NCBI GenBank assembly: GCA_017311185.1
Contig: JAESUZ010005464.1
Span: forward strand, 669,001 to 733,000
Origin: Proteles cristata cristata
Lineage: Eukaryota; Chordata; Mammalia; Carnivora; Hyaenidae
Length of the DNA: 64,000 nucleotides
Direction of reading: 5' to 3'
The notes beneath the pieces were generated by a model. That model was given only the letters and a program-made list of their open reading frames with translations. It was not told the DNA's origin and made no database searches. Below are positions 46,409-57,597 of the stretch, piece by piece; the first letter of the stretch is position 1; every line of letters begins with the position of its first letter. Both the position numbers and the translations under genes were made by a program.

Positions 46409-46472
46409 AGGATGCCACTACTACTACTACTGCTACTACTACTACTACCACTGCTACTACCACTACTACTAT
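46409..46472 (+). repeat. (CTA)n microsatellite
   Basis: About 20 CTA/CTG/CCA triplets, giving a poly-Leu frame on the plus strand. Confidence 0.95.
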
Positions 46473-47090
46473 ATCCCCTTAACACAGTTTTGCTTTCTTT
46501 GACTGTTACCTCCTTATCTCTGTACCTGGAGAAGGAAGCCTATTTCCCAGAACTCTACTCCCTCCAGGTTCTAAATATAAACCTTTATATCTACAACTCC
46601 AGCAAACTGGAGCTGGGATCAAGGGCTCATCTAGTGAAAATGGGTCATAATATGGTGTTTACAGTGTTCTTCTTTAGGTACCAAAAGGAGGTCTTGTGCT
46701 TTCCTTAATAGCAGGAGGAGTGGGTGTCACTAAGAAAATCAAGACTGGTGGGAAGGGAGAGAAGAAGGGCAAATATTTCCTCTGCCACCTACTGGTGGCA
46801 GTTGGGATAGTAGATGAATAGTAACAGAACCATTGGAGCCACTAGGTGCAGGCATGATGAATATGACCACAGGGCTACCTTGGACCTGACATGGTTATTG
46901 TTGACCATAGCCTGGAGTAGTCCCCAAACCAGAGCACAGAAGCATTCTGCTCCCACCTTGGTCCCACATTCCAGCTTAGGGCTGCCTCATCTTTTTGGAT
47001 CTTGGGTTTATTTATTTGTTTGTTTGTTTGTTTTTTGTTTTTTTATCTGTCTCTTCAGGCAAAGACAACAAAAGAAAAAATAAACAACTA

Positions 47091-47288
47091 TGGGGCACCC
47101 GGGTGGCTCAGTTGGTTAAGTGTCTGACTCTTGGTTTCTGCCCAAGTTGTAATCTGATGGTTTGTGAGTTTGAGCCCTGCTGTCAGGCTCTGTCTGTTTG
47201 GGAGTCTCTCTTCCTATTTCTCTCTTTCTCTGCCCCTCCCCAGCTTCTCTCACTCTCAAAATAAATAAATAAACTGAAAAAAATAAAT
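47091..47288 (+). mobile_element. CAN-SINE, first of tandem pair
   Basis: Head GGGGCACCCGGGTGGCTCAG, tail AAAATAAATAAATAAACTG. Confidence 0.9.
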
Positions 47289-47292
47289 GGAG

Positions 47293-47518
47293 GGGTGCCT
47301 GGATGGCTCAGTTGGTTGAGTGTCTGACTTCGGCTTAGGTCATGATCTCGCGGTTCATGGGTTTGAGCCCCATGTCGGGCTCTGTGCTGACAGCTAGCTC
47401 AGAGCCTGGAGCCTGTTTCAGATTGTGTCTCCCCTCTCTCTCTGACCCTCCCCTGCTCATGCTCTCTCTTTCTCTGTCAGAAATAAATGAAACATTAAAA
47501 AAAAGATTTAAAAAAATA
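47293..47518 (+). mobile_element. CAN-SINE, second of tandem pair
   Basis: Head GGGGTGCCTGGATGGCTCAG; the repeats AAATAAATGG before and after it are consistent with its own target duplication in the first SINE's tail. Confidence 0.9.
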
Positions 47519-47519
47519 A

Positions 47520-48890
47520 ATGGGATTATATCAAACTAAAAAGCTTTTGCACAACAAAGGAAACTAACAGAATGAAAAGGCAATCTACTGAATCGAAGAT
47601 ACTCACAAATTATAGATCTGATAAGGGTTTAACATCCAACATATATAAAAAGCTCCTATAACTCAATAGCAGAAAAACACACAACCCCATTAAACAATGG
47701 TCAGAGGACCTGAATAAACAAAGAAAATGTACAAGATGGTCAACAGATACATGAAAAAATTTTCAACATAACTAATCATCAGAGAATTGTAAATCAAAAC
47801 CACAATGAAATATCACCTCATATCTGTTACAATGGCTGGTATCAAAAAGACAAGAAATAACAAGTGTTATTGAGGATGCAGAAAAAAGGGAACTCTCATG
47901 CCCTGTTGGTGGGAATGTAAAGTGGTGCTGCCACTATGGAAAACAATATGGAAGTTCCTCAAAAAATTAAAAATGGAACTACTGTAAGATCCAACAATTT
48001 CACTTCTACATATTTATCTAAAGAAAACAGAACCACTAATTTGAAAAGGTGTACGCACGTCTCTGTTCATTGCAGCATTATTTACAATAGCCAAGATATG
48101 GAAGCAACCTAAATGTCCATCAATAGATGATGGACAAAGAAGATATGGTGTACACACATGCAATGGTATACATATACACACACACAGTGGAGTATTCGCC
48201 ATTAAAAAATGAAATATTGGGGCGCCTGGGTGGCTCAGTCAGTTAAGCGTTCGACTTCGGCTCAGGTCATGAGCTCATGCATGGTTTGTGGGTTTGAGCC
48301 CCATGTCGGGCTCTGTGCTGACAGCTAGCTCAGAGCCTGGAGCCTGTTTCAGATTCTGTGTCTCCCTCTCTCTCTGACCCTCTCCTGCTCACGCTCTCTC
48401 TCAGAAATAAATAAAAAATTAAAAAAAGTTTTAAATGAAATATTGCCATTTGTGGCAATATGGATAGACCAGGGGGCATTATGCTAAGTGAAATAAGTCT
48501 GACAGAAGGACAAATATATGATTTCACTTACGTGTGCATTCTAAAAAACAAAAGAAAGAAAACGGACTTATGAAATCAGAGAACAAACTTAAGAGTTGCC
48601 AGAGGGGAGAGAAATGGGGGAATGGATGAAATAGGTAAAAAGGATTAAGAGGTATAGATTTCTAGTTATAAAATAAATAAGATATACATGGGAATGTAAT
48701 GTACAGCGTGGGGAATATAGTCAGTGATCTTGTAACAACTTTGTATGGTGAGAGGTTGTAACTAGGCTTATTAAGGTGACCATTTCACAATGTATATAAA
48801 TATCACTATATTGTATATCTGAAACTAGTATAATATTGTATGTCAGTTATTCTTCATTAATAATAAATAAATAACCTCTTAGAAAAAAAA
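47520..48890 (+). mobile_element. L1 ORF2 3' part and 3' UTR, split by a SINE
   Basis: GGGATTATATCAAACTAAAAAGC, TTTAACATCCAACATATATAAAAAGC, CTGTTGGTGGGAATGTAAAG, AATGTCCATCAATAGATG, then after the SINE CTAAGTGAAATAAGTCTGACAG and the 3' UTR to about 48890. Frames are broken by stops; not coding. Confidence 0.93.
48218..48436 (+). mobile_element. CAN-SINE nested in L1
   Basis: Head GGGGCGCCTGGGTGGCTCAG; flanked by AAATGAAATATT at 48206 and again after its tail at about 48434. Confidence 0.95.
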
Positions 48891-49022
48891 AGAAGAGGTT
48901 AGAGTAATTCATGTTTTTCAAGGCTGCCCAATGTTCTGTATATTTTGGGAAATGATGTTAAAGATTTTCAGGAAAGCATTCAATAGTTTCAATGACATCT
49001 TGGAAAATTGGAAGGCACCTTT

Positions 49023-49247
49023 TTAAAAAAAAATTAATGTTTATTTATTTATTTTTTTTGAGAAAGAGACAGAGAGACAAAGTGTGAGCTGGAAGGGATA
49101 GAGAAAGAAGGAGAAACAGAATTTGAGGCAGGCCTCAGACTCTGAGCTGTCAGCACAGAGCCCAATACAGGGATTGAACTCACAAACCAGGAGATCATAA
49201 CCTGAGCCAAAGTCAGACGCTTAACCAACTAAGCCACCCAGGTGCCT
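49023..49247 (-). mobile_element. CAN-SINE
   Basis: AATGTTTATTTATTTATTTTTTTTGAG start, head ending GCCACCCAGGTGCC. Confidence 0.9.
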
Positions 49248-49469
49248 GCTCCCCCTTTAAAAATTAAAAAAAATATTTTGTGGGGAGGGGTGGGGGACCT
49301 TTTTTAACCTGAGAGAAAAGGACTGATAAAAGCTGAAATGTTAAAAGCATTCCATTTAAAATAAGAAACAAAACAAGAATGTCTGGAATTACTATTTACA
49401 CTAAACATTATCATGGAGTTCCTTGCTTGTGTGATAAAGTAAAGATTTAAAATGAATAAAGAATGAAAT

Positions 49470-50545
49470 AATGAAAACAAAATTTTTTTATTATTTCAAA
49501 TATTATTGTCTAAAAAGACAATGTCTTAGATTCTACAGATTGATTATTAAAATTAATAAGATTTAGCAAGACTGTTGAATATAAGATACATTCAGAAATT
49601 TAGTTACATTTCTGTGTAACATCAACAAAAGAAAGTGCAATTAAAAATATATTTCCAGGGGCGCCTGGGTGGCTTAGTTGGTTAAGCGTCCGACTTTCGC
49701 TTAGGTCATGATCTCGCGGATTGTGGGTTCGAGCCCCACGTCGGGCTCTGTGCTGACTGCCAGCTCAGAGCCTGGAGCCTGTTTCAGTCTGTGACTCCCT
49801 CTCTCTCTGACCCTCCCCTGCTCATGCTCTCTCTCTCTCTCTCTCTCCTAGAAATAAATAAAACATTAAAAAATTAAAAAAAATATATATATATTTCCGT
49901 TAGCAATAGAGGTGTAAAGTACCTAGGAATCAACTAACAATGTATAAGGTCTTTGTGTAGAATATTCTAAGACTTTACCAAAGGATATTAAAGAAGTCCT
50001 AAATAAATGGAAAGATATACCATGTGCATGAATAGGTATACTTAACACCATAAAGTGTGCAGTAGAGTTAAGGCAATTTCCTCAAATTGAGTAGTAGACT
50101 TAATGCAATTTCAATTAAAAATAATTGAATTAAAATTGAATTAAAAATAATTGTCTTTGACAAACTGATTCTAAAATTTAAATGAAAATGCAAAAGGGTC
50201 AAGAGTAGCCTATCACTTCTGAACTAGGTAAGGATTCTTCTCTCATCAGACAACAAAATTTTTATTTTAAAGTCATAGTAATTAAGACAACAATATATGA
50301 CAGAGTAAGGAAACATGCTTTTAGCAGAAAGTACGTAAGAACATTCTATGTCCTCATGGTGGGTAAGGATTTCTTGAATGAGTCATGGAAAGTACAAGTC
50401 ATTAAGAAAATAATGTATTGATAAATTTAAAAGAATAAGAATGTGGCTATAATAGAGATTATGAAGAGACCAGCCATATGCTGGAATAAAATATTTGCAA
50501 CACATATAATTAACCAAAAGTTTCATATCTGAAGTGTTTTTAAAA
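49470..50545 (+). mobile_element. L1 ORF2 fragment, split by a SINE
   Basis: Left part ATATAAGATACATTCAGAAATTTAGTTACATTTCTGTG; right part GTACCTAGGAATCAACTAAC, AAGAAGTCCTAAATAAATGGAAAGATATACCATG, AAGTCATAGTAATTAAGACAAC. Frame is not intact. Confidence 0.88.
49658..49883 (+). mobile_element. young CAN-SINE nested in L1
   Basis: Head GGGGCGCCTGGGTGGCTTAG, CTGACTGCCAGCTCAGAGCC, tail CCTAGAAATAAATAAAACATT: the little-diverged subfamily also seen antisense at 30761 and 59335. Flanks read ATATATTTCC on both sides. Confidence 0.93.
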
Positions 50546-50561
50546 CTATCTAAAAATAAGA

Positions 50562-50772
50562 GGTGTTTGGGTGGCTCAGTCAGTTGAGTGACTATTTTGG
50601 CTCAGGTCATGATCTCACAACTGTGAGACTGAACCCTGTGTCAGGCGCCATGTTGAGTGTGGAGCCTGCTTGGAATTCTGTCTCTCCCTCTCTGCTACTC
50701 TCCTGCTGATGCACATGTGGGTGTATACACGTTCTCTTTCTCTCAAAATAAATAGATAAACATTACAAAATC
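50562..50772 (+). mobile_element. CAN-SINE, older
   Basis: Head GAGGTGTTTGGGTGGCTCAG; middle GAGTGTGGAGCCTGCTTGG, tail AAAATAAATAGATAAAC. Confidence 0.85.
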
Positions 50773-50844
50773 TGGAAAAGAAAAATATAGTAACCCTTCT
50801 TCCCCTGCCTCCTGCCCCAAAGGGTCATAAATCCATAAGCAGGC

Positions 50845-51215
50845 ATCTTAAGGAAGAGGAAGTGAAAGTAATCAATAAACATGTTGAAAAGATGTTCCTT
50901 TTGTATTAATAAGGGAAATGAACCTGGAAACCTCATTGAGATGGCATTTCACAGCTCCCAGATTGGAAAAAACCCAAAAGTCAGACAATGCCAATGTTGT
51001 GGAGGCATTGGAATAGCTGTGGGTAAAAGCGTAAATGACACCAGTTTGGAATACATGTTGACATCATGAGCAGGGTTAATCGTGCCTATAATCTGTGACC
51101 CAGCAGTTCCTCTGCTGGGTCCAAACTTTACAGACACTCTTATACAAGCACTTGGTGAGGCATGGGCAAGAGTCACTATTTCTTGACAGAGCAAAAAACG
51201 ACATCACCCAGAGAT
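50845..51215 (+). mobile_element. old L1 ORF2 3' fragment
   Basis: GAACCTGGAAACCTCATTGAGATGG, AATGTTGTGGAGGCATTGG and CTGTGACCCAGCAGTTCCTCTGCTGGG are diverged L1 text. Confidence 0.7.
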
Positions 51216-51279
51216 GGGCCAGAATGCCCTTCTAAAGGGAACAAACATCGTGATACTCCCCTATTCTAAACCATCCAGT

Positions 51280-51740
51280 GGTTTCCTACTGTAGTTAAAA
51301 TTCTAAACCCCTGCATCCAATGCTTCTCTTTCCAATTTCATCAGATGCTGCTGTTACCTGGTTCCTCAAGACATAAGATCCTCCCCACCTCAGGGCAATG
51401 TGTTCCTTCCCAGTCATTCCATGGCTGGCTCTTTTTCCATCCTCTTAGGTAGCTGAATTATCACTTCCTTGAAGAGTCCTTTATTTGCCATCCCATCTAA
51501 GTTAGTTTTCCCTAATATATTCTCTATATTTGCCTTGTAGTTGTTTCTTATGATAATATATGTTAATATAAGAATTATGTATGCATGTGTCGCTGCATTC
51601 ATATGTTCATAATTTTTTATCCTGTCTTTGATATTAAACTAATAATCTCTATGTGGGCAGAGACTAGGTCTGTCTTGCTCATGATTGTATCCACTATGCA
51701 TTCCACACATAGTCACTCACTAAATATTTGTTGAAGGGTT
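51280..51740 (+). repeat. L2 3' end
   Basis: Long sense L2: CATCCAGTGGTTTCCTACTG, GGCTGGCTCTTTTTCC, TCCTTGAAGAGTCCTTTATTTGCC, GTGGGCAGAGACTAGGTCTGTC, CTCACTAAATATTTGTTGAA. Confidence 0.9.
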
Positions 51741-51754
51741 GATCTCAGAGTATC

Positions 51755-51961
51755 TTTTATTTTTATTTAAAAAATTTTTTAAAATGTTTATTCTTGAGAG
51801 AGAGAGAAACAGAGAGACAGAGCATGAGAAGGGGAAAGAGGAAGAGAGAGCGAGGAAGACACAGAATCTGAAGCAGGCTCCCGGCCTCAACCTCATGAAC
51901 CGTGAGATCATGACCTCAGCCAAAGTTGGATGCTTAACCGACTGAGCCACTCAGGTGCCCC
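51755..51961 (-). mobile_element. CAN-SINE, internally shortened
   Basis: T-rich start, long GA-rich middle, head ending GCCACTCAGGTGCCCC. Confidence 0.9.
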
Positions 51962-51964
51962 TTA

Positions 51965-52240
51965 TGTTGAATATTCTCATATGCAGGTAAAATAGGCCTG
52001 GGCTGTTTTTGAAAGGGGCTTGAATTTAGTTTGATGCAGGTTTTTATTTGTATTCTATTTATTTATACTAATTTAAATAGTACATAAGTTTATTTAAATT
52101 ATATTTTCTGTATTTAAAAAATTTATCTGTTTATGTACCTTAATTTCATTTTTCCTGATTAGAATTTGAGCTCCTAGAAGTGTCTGCATTTCAATCTACA
52201 TAAGAGATGGATTAAGCAGACAAAATGATTCGAGAAACAT
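51965..52240. other. non-coding stretch
   Basis: AT-rich; an MIR-like or L2-like segment is possible near 52140-52200 but not certain. Confidence 0.3.
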
Positions 52241-52256
52241 TCGAAATGTGGAAGTA

Positions 52257-52420
52257 GGGGCGCCTGGGTGGCTTAGTCTGTTAAGCGTCCGACTTTCGCT
52301 TAGGTCATGATCTCGCGGTTCGTGGGTTCAAGCCCCGCGTCGGGCTCTGTGCTGACTGCCAGCTCGGAGCCTGGAGCTATTTCTGTATCTCCCTCTCTCT
52401 CTGACCCTCCCCTGCTCACG

Positions 52421-52454
<34 letters not shown>

Positions 52455-52481
52455 GAAATAAATAAAACTATTAAAAAAAAA
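52257..52481 (+). mobile_element. young CAN-SINE
   Basis: Head GGGGCGCCTGGGTGGCTTAG, long (CT)n ending CCTAGAAATAAATAAAAC. Perfect 14-bp duplication GAAATGTGGAAGTA at 52243-52256 and 52482-52495. Confidence 0.97.
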
Positions 52482-52777
52482 GAAATGTGGAAGTAATACA
52501 AAATAATGCAAAGATTTTATTTTCAATCAAAGGAGTTATGTTCATGCTCAGATGATTCACATCAGATAGATTCATGTTAATGATGGATGGAAAAATTAAG
52601 TTAACTTAAAAATAGGTGCGTCATGAAACATTTTGCATAAATTCAGGCTCTTTGTCCATAAAACTTAAAAATTTTTTTCACTTGTTTCTGTAACCTGCAT
52701 TCTGGTATACAAACATCATTAAGTGAAATGGGATTTCTTGGTTTCTGTTTAATTTTTTAAAGCACTTGAGCACTTTT

Positions 52778-52976
52778 TCTTTTTTAGAGAGAGAGAAGAC
52801 GCAAGTGAGTGAGGGGCACAGAGAGAGACTGAGAATCTCATGAGGTGCAGAGAGAGGGAAGCAGACTTACCTGCAGCAGGGCTTGAACTCACCGGATGTG
52901 GGACTTGAACTCAAGAACAGTGAGATGATGAACTGAACTGAAATCAGATTCTTAATGACTGTGCCACCCAGGTGCC
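52778..52976 (-). mobile_element. CAN-SINE, diverged
   Basis: GA-rich middle and head ending GCCACCCAGGTGCCC; flanked by AGCACTTTTT on both sides (52768 and 52979). Confidence 0.88.
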
Positions 52977-53285
52977 CAAGCACTTTTTTATATTATTTAA
53001 AATGATTAAAAAACAAAACAAATGATCACCTTTCTGGCTGTGGTGCTATGTAAAGGTCAACTTCCCATGTGGAGGTCACTCCTCTGTCTTCACTTGACAG
53101 GTTTAATGGACGTAACATGAAAGTGGGTAAGAAACTTTTTCTTGTAATTGATTTCCACTTGCATTTGATTTCTTATATCAAATTATATCTCCAGAAACTT
53201 AAATAAGTTTCTGGAGAATTATTATAAGACCAAAATGAGTAAAGAGTTAGCAACTCAAATTTTCATTAAAAATTTGTAATTATTA

Positions 53286-53493
53286 GGGGCACCTGGGTGG
53301 CTCGGTCCATTAAGCGTCTGACTCTTGGTTTTGGCTCAGGTCATGATCTCGCAGTTTGTGAGATCGAGCCCCACATCCGGCTCTGCGTTGACATCAGGAG
53401 CCTGCTTGGGATTCTCCCTCTCCCTGCCCCTCCCCTGCACACGCACATGCACATGCTCTCTCTTTCAAAATAAATAAGTCAACATTTAACAAA
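53286..53493 (+). mobile_element. CAN-SINE
   Basis: Head GGGGCACCTGGGTGGCTCGG; flanked by TGTAATTATTA and TGTAATTATCA. Confidence 0.9.
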
Positions 53494-54037
53494 ATATGTA
53501 ATTATCAGAGTGATGTTAATATAGGTATTAATATTTACAGCTAAAAAGAGTATGTTCTGAATCAGGCCAAAGCAGTTATACAGTAAGTCGAACCACACAA
53601 CACAGCTAATACTCTTTTGATAATTAACTTAGCAAGCCCCCACGTTTACTTTTTTGATATTAACTCAGGTAATTCTGACACCCAAGTAAGGTTTTTGACT
53701 CAACTATTTGGATTTCACTTCAGATTCATAGGAAATGAATCTGAAAGTGCTCAGGAATTAAAGAAGGGCATAGCTGGCTTAGTCATCCAGTACTAAAAGT
53801 ATCCTAAAGAAGGCACTAACAATTACTTTCCCTTAATAATGGTCATAGCTGTGTTTTCTCAGCAAGTCACATTCTTTGCTATGTACCCCCTTCCAATCCA
53901 CTGGCCCAAATGCCTTGGCTTGCGCCTTCTCCTTTCCCCTTTGGCAGATCGCACCCTCCTCTCACGAGAAAGGAACTCTCCCAAGAACACCTGTCAGGTG
54001 GCCGAGGCCACCAGGGTGACCCATGAGATGTACCCAC

Positions 54038-54162
54038 CTGAGAAGCACAGAGCTGGGGCTGTCTGTGGAACTGTGCGGGGCCTCGGTGCTTGCCTTTCTC
54101 GGGCTGCCCGGAATGTCAAACCGGAACACCGTGTCGCTGGAAGGCAGCCTTTTCTTCACCAT
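54038..54162 (-). CDS. GRAMD2B: GRAMD2B alternative first coding exon (long isoform)
   Basis: On the minus strand an ATG at 54162 in good Kozak context (GCGCGATGG) opens 41 codons plus two bases and ends at 54038 before a donor (CTCAG|GTGGGTA). The peptide starts MVKKRLPSSDTVFRFDIPGS and ends in a serine- and threonine-rich stretch (SSTDSPSSVLL). I recall a GRAMD2B isoform with this kind of N-terminus. The exon ends with AG, phase 2, exactly like the exon at 11045-11127, so both can join the same second exon; here the junction would encode serine before SEAENG. The exon lies about 43 kb upstream of the CpG-island exon. The frame stays open upstream of the ATG with no other ATG before it, so this is the natural start. 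The RFDIPGSPRKAS segment holds a possible basophilic-kinase site (RKAS). This is inference. Confidence 0.85.
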
Positions 54163-54300
54163 CGCGCCCGTGTTGATTGCCAGGTCAGGAAATAAGCTCA
54201 GAGGCTCATTTCTGAATCCCGCCCCCCACTCCGATTATGTGAAAATCCCTGCGTTTAGCTTTGCTCCGTTCCCACAGTGCAGTAAACTCTTCATGTGACT
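54163..54300 (-). promoter_or_regulatory. GRAMD2B: probable promoter and 5' UTR of the alternative first exon
   Basis: A GC box (GGGGGGCGGG on the minus strand) lies at 54219-54229, about 60 bp upstream of the ATG at 54162. The stretch 53940-54200 carries roughly a dozen CpGs, many more than the flanks, forming a small CpG cluster. No TATA box is evident. A start site near 54180-54210 is inferred. An antisense SINE (54704-54937) lies about 500 bp further upstream. Confidence 0.55.
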
Positions 54301-54703
54301 CCTAATCTAGCTGAGGCTATTTTTTTTTTTGAAGTCGGTTAATGAGTAACATGAAGTATGACAGAGTGGTTTTCATTCTACCCGCGTGTGCTCTGAAGGA
54401 AAAAATAAATGTGTTTGGGAAATTCAGCTTTCAGTTTACTGATATGAACACCACACAACTCTGTGGGTTCAGGCAGCAAAGTCTCTGGGAAAGTAAAGAC
54501 ATCAAACAATGAGGTGCAGAGACTGGCAGCGTGGTCCTCTGGGCCTGACCAGTGGGGTGGAGAATGTGGGTGTCCTTTATGCCTTCATACATGCAGGAGA
54601 CAGATAATCAGCCCACGAGCCACAGCCCACATTTGGCAAGACACGCAAGAGCTTGTGGGCTGTGCTTTGTGGTCCTTGGGAGCTGAAGAGTTCTGGAATT
54701 CTT

Positions 54704-54937
54704 TTTTTTTTTTTAATTCTTTTAAAAGGTTTTTTATTTATTTCTAGGAGAGAGTGAGAGAGACAGCGTGAGCAGGGGAGGGTCAGAGAGAGAGGGAGTG
54801 ACAGACTCTTAAACAGGCTCCAGGGTCTGAGCTGGCAGTCAGAACAGAGCCCGACGCGGGGCTTGAACCCACGAACCGCGAGATCATGACCTAAGCGAAA
54901 GTCGGACGCTTAACTGACTAAGCCACCCAGGCGCCCC
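54704..54937 (-). mobile_element. young CAN-SINE upstream of the alternative promoter
   Basis: Little-diverged antisense copy, head GCCACCCAGGCGCCCC. Perfect 18-bp duplication AAGAGTTCTGGAATTCTT at 54686-54703 and 54938-54955. It lies about 540 bp upstream of the GRAMD2B ATG at 54162. Confidence 0.97.
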
Positions 54938-55166
54938 AAGAGTTCTGGAATTCTTATGGAAGGGAAAGCATACAAAGGGGAGCTCAGTGTTCAGATTGTG
55001 TATTTTGCTGGGTTATGGACAGCCCTGACCTCTATCACTTCCACCTCCACCCCCTGCACAAAGACAAACAAATTCTCTTGCTTTCTGGCTGTGTGACTTC
55101 AGGTTATCCCCAGCCTGCTGAGCGTGGTGTCTACCATGCCTGTCTCACAGCATTAGAATGAAATTA

Positions 55167-55367
55167 GGGTGCCTGGGTGGCTCAGTTGGTTGGGTGTCCG
55201 ACTTCGGCTCAGGTCATGATCTCAGGGCTCATGAGTTCCAGCCCTGCATCGGGCTCTGAGCTGACAATGCAGAGCCTGCTTGGGATTCTCTGTCCCCCTC
55301 TCTCTCTGCTTCTCCCTTGTTGGCAGTCTCTCTCTCAAAAAATAAATAAAAACATTAAAAAAATAAA
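55167..55367 (+). mobile_element. CAN-SINE
   Basis: Head GGGTGCCTGGGTGGCTCAG; flanked by GAATGAAATTA and GAATGAAATCT. Confidence 0.9.
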
Positions 55368-55374
55368 GAATGAA

Positions 55375-55920
55375 ATCTTGGGGAAAATGCTGTGGAAGTT
55401 TGCTATGCTGCAATGTGTTGTTATTTAGAACCCATTTAAGCAGAAAGCTCAGAAGGTGAGTTTCTTTATGTGATGTTATTCACTCACTCTGTGTTCACGC
55501 ACAAGGAAGACCTCAGTGTCCCTCCACCCACGTTCCTAGCAGCAGCGAAGGCTTTGGTCTAGAGTAGCCATGCGCACTGACATTGGCAAATGGGTGGCTT
55601 AAGTGAAACACAAACTATGGAAAAGAGCAAAGTTTCCTGTGAAATCAAATCTTCAGCCTTGGCTGTATCAGACCTTTGCTCTAACCAGCTGATAATCAGC
55701 CGGAGACAAGTTTGTGCTGCTTCGTGTGCAGTACTGACTCTAAGTGCACTTTTGAAATTAGAGAAAGTGTGTCTTTTGCTGGGATTTTAGTGGTTCCTAA
55801 TAGGGTGACCAACATATCACAGTTTGCCCAGGATTTTCTGGTTTTAGCACTGAATGCCTTGCATCTCTACATCTGCTCAGTGATGGGCAAACCATGACAG
55901 CTGGCCATTCTGCCTCCCCC
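55375..55920. other. non-coding stretch
   Basis: Unique-looking; short overlapping frames near 55590-55897 only. Confidence 0.4.
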
Positions 55921-55925
55921 CGTTT

Positions 55926-56136
55926 TTTTAAAGTTTATTAATTTGAGAGAAAGAGAGAGAGAGTGTGTCCAAATGATGGAGGGGCAGAGAGAGAGAGGGA
56001 GAGAAGGAGAATGCCAAGCAGGCTCTGTACTGTCAGCGTGGAGCCCAATGCAGGGCTTGAACTCCCAAAGCAAAAGACAAGATCATGACCTGAGCCAAAG
56101 TAGGAGGCTCAACCAACTGAGCCAGCCATGCGCCCT
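55926..56136 (-). mobile_element. CAN-SINE
   Basis: TTTTTTTAAAGTTTATTAATTTGAG start, GA-rich middle, head ending GCCAGCCATGCGCCC. Confidence 0.88.
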
Positions 56137-56139
56137 TGC

Positions 56140-57590
56140 TCACACTGGATCCTAGCGCCTTCTTGCTGCAATTCTGATGGCGCACTGCGTCCAGCTTTAC
56201 TTTGTCCTCTTCGATAGTGCGATATCTGTATTTCTCCTTTGCCCCTTATCTCTATGCTGCAATAATGTTGGAAAGACATTAAGTAAACTAAGTTCTACTA
56301 CAGTGTTGGATTAAGTAAACCAATATCAGACTATCAAACTTCATGTAATGGCACCAACCTGCGAGCTAGTTTCTGCTCACACATGTATTCATAACTAATG
56401 CAAGGAAATTTGTTACTACCTCCCAGGCACCGTTGGATTTTAGCTGAGGCAATGCCTAACTTAGGAGAGAGTGTCTGGAAAGGAGGAAATTCCAGTGTGA
56501 CCAAACAGTCTTTGGATGTATTTTTCAATATGGAAGCTGTTGGCTCACAAACAATATTTTATTAGCAAGACTCCATGCTAGCTGCAATGAACGATATGAA
56601 AAATTTTTTAAGAAATGGGTCCTTCTCCAGTAATGAAGCTAGGAAGAGACACTGTTGATAACTGAAAAGTTAACTAACAGTGCAGGAGGGAGGAAGGCAG
56701 TAAATCAGGCTATTACTTCTCCAGTCTTTGGATGACCTAGTATTTTTTGTGTCTATGTAGCATCTCTGCTAGGTAATTTCAAAATAACACCTCAGTTGAT
56801 CCTTGCTCAAACCACATTTTTACAGATGATGAAACATTCTTTTAAAAAGGTTAAGCAACTTGGTCATCATTAAGTGGCCATAAGAATGCAGTCATGCTGC
56901 AATTCATTCCTTCATTCAACAAATGTTGATTGAGCATTTAAAAGGAGAAAAGATTACTTACATTCAAAAGGAGGCAAGATCTTTTGAATCTGGGAAGACT
57001 TAGAAAAGCCTACAGGGAAAGGTGGAGTTGGGTTAAAGTCTGAAGAATGAGGAGAGGTTGGAAAGGCAGAGGGGGATGCTAGGGGAGTTCATGAGCAAAT
57101 AATTGGGCTCGGGCCAGGTGTGTGTGTAAATGGAGACAATGTGTTGGCGAGGAAGGTAGTAGTTTTGAACACTTAGGTGGAGGCTGAGTGATGAAGGACC
57201 CTGAATGACAGTGGCTCATTCAAGCTTTATTTTCTAGGTAATAGGACTACAAAGATGAAGGCTGAATTTGATGGCCATGTACCTGATTCTTTGAAAGCAG
57301 AAAATGACTTTAAGCGTCTCGGTGATATGATGATTTCATTCAGGCAGCAGCTAGGAGTCTTTGGGAAGCAACTCTGAAGTAGTTGAAACAGTATTGACTG
57401 AACTCTTATGTAAGATACGAATTCTTTCCTTATCATAAGAAATTGGGTCAAAGATGAGGTTTGCTTAAAGTCTAGAGCACTGGTCACATACTCTAGTACT
57501 TTCAAAAGCCAGGAAGGTAAGTAAAACTCTGAGGTGGGACTAGAAGCCAGCAGAAAGGGGTAGAAAAGGGAAGCATGTATATTCTCCCTA
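56140..57590. other. repeat-poor stretch
   Basis: Only a MIR core near 56765-56900 (TTTTTACAGATGATGAAAC ... GGTTAAGCAACTTGG). No exon recognised; the 188-codon minus-strand frame at 57227-57793 begins inside the SINE at 57598 and has no motif. Confidence 0.45.
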
Positions 57591-57597
57591 GGGAGAA

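Noticed and set aside
46412..46708. 98-codon plus-strand frame starting with poly-Leu, resembling a signal peptide
   Set aside because: The poly-Leu comes from a (CTA)n microsatellite.
53839..54298. Plus-strand frames of 91 and 118 codons over the alternative first exon
   Set aside because: Antisense shadows of the minus-strand exon, which has the Kozak context, donor and phase match.
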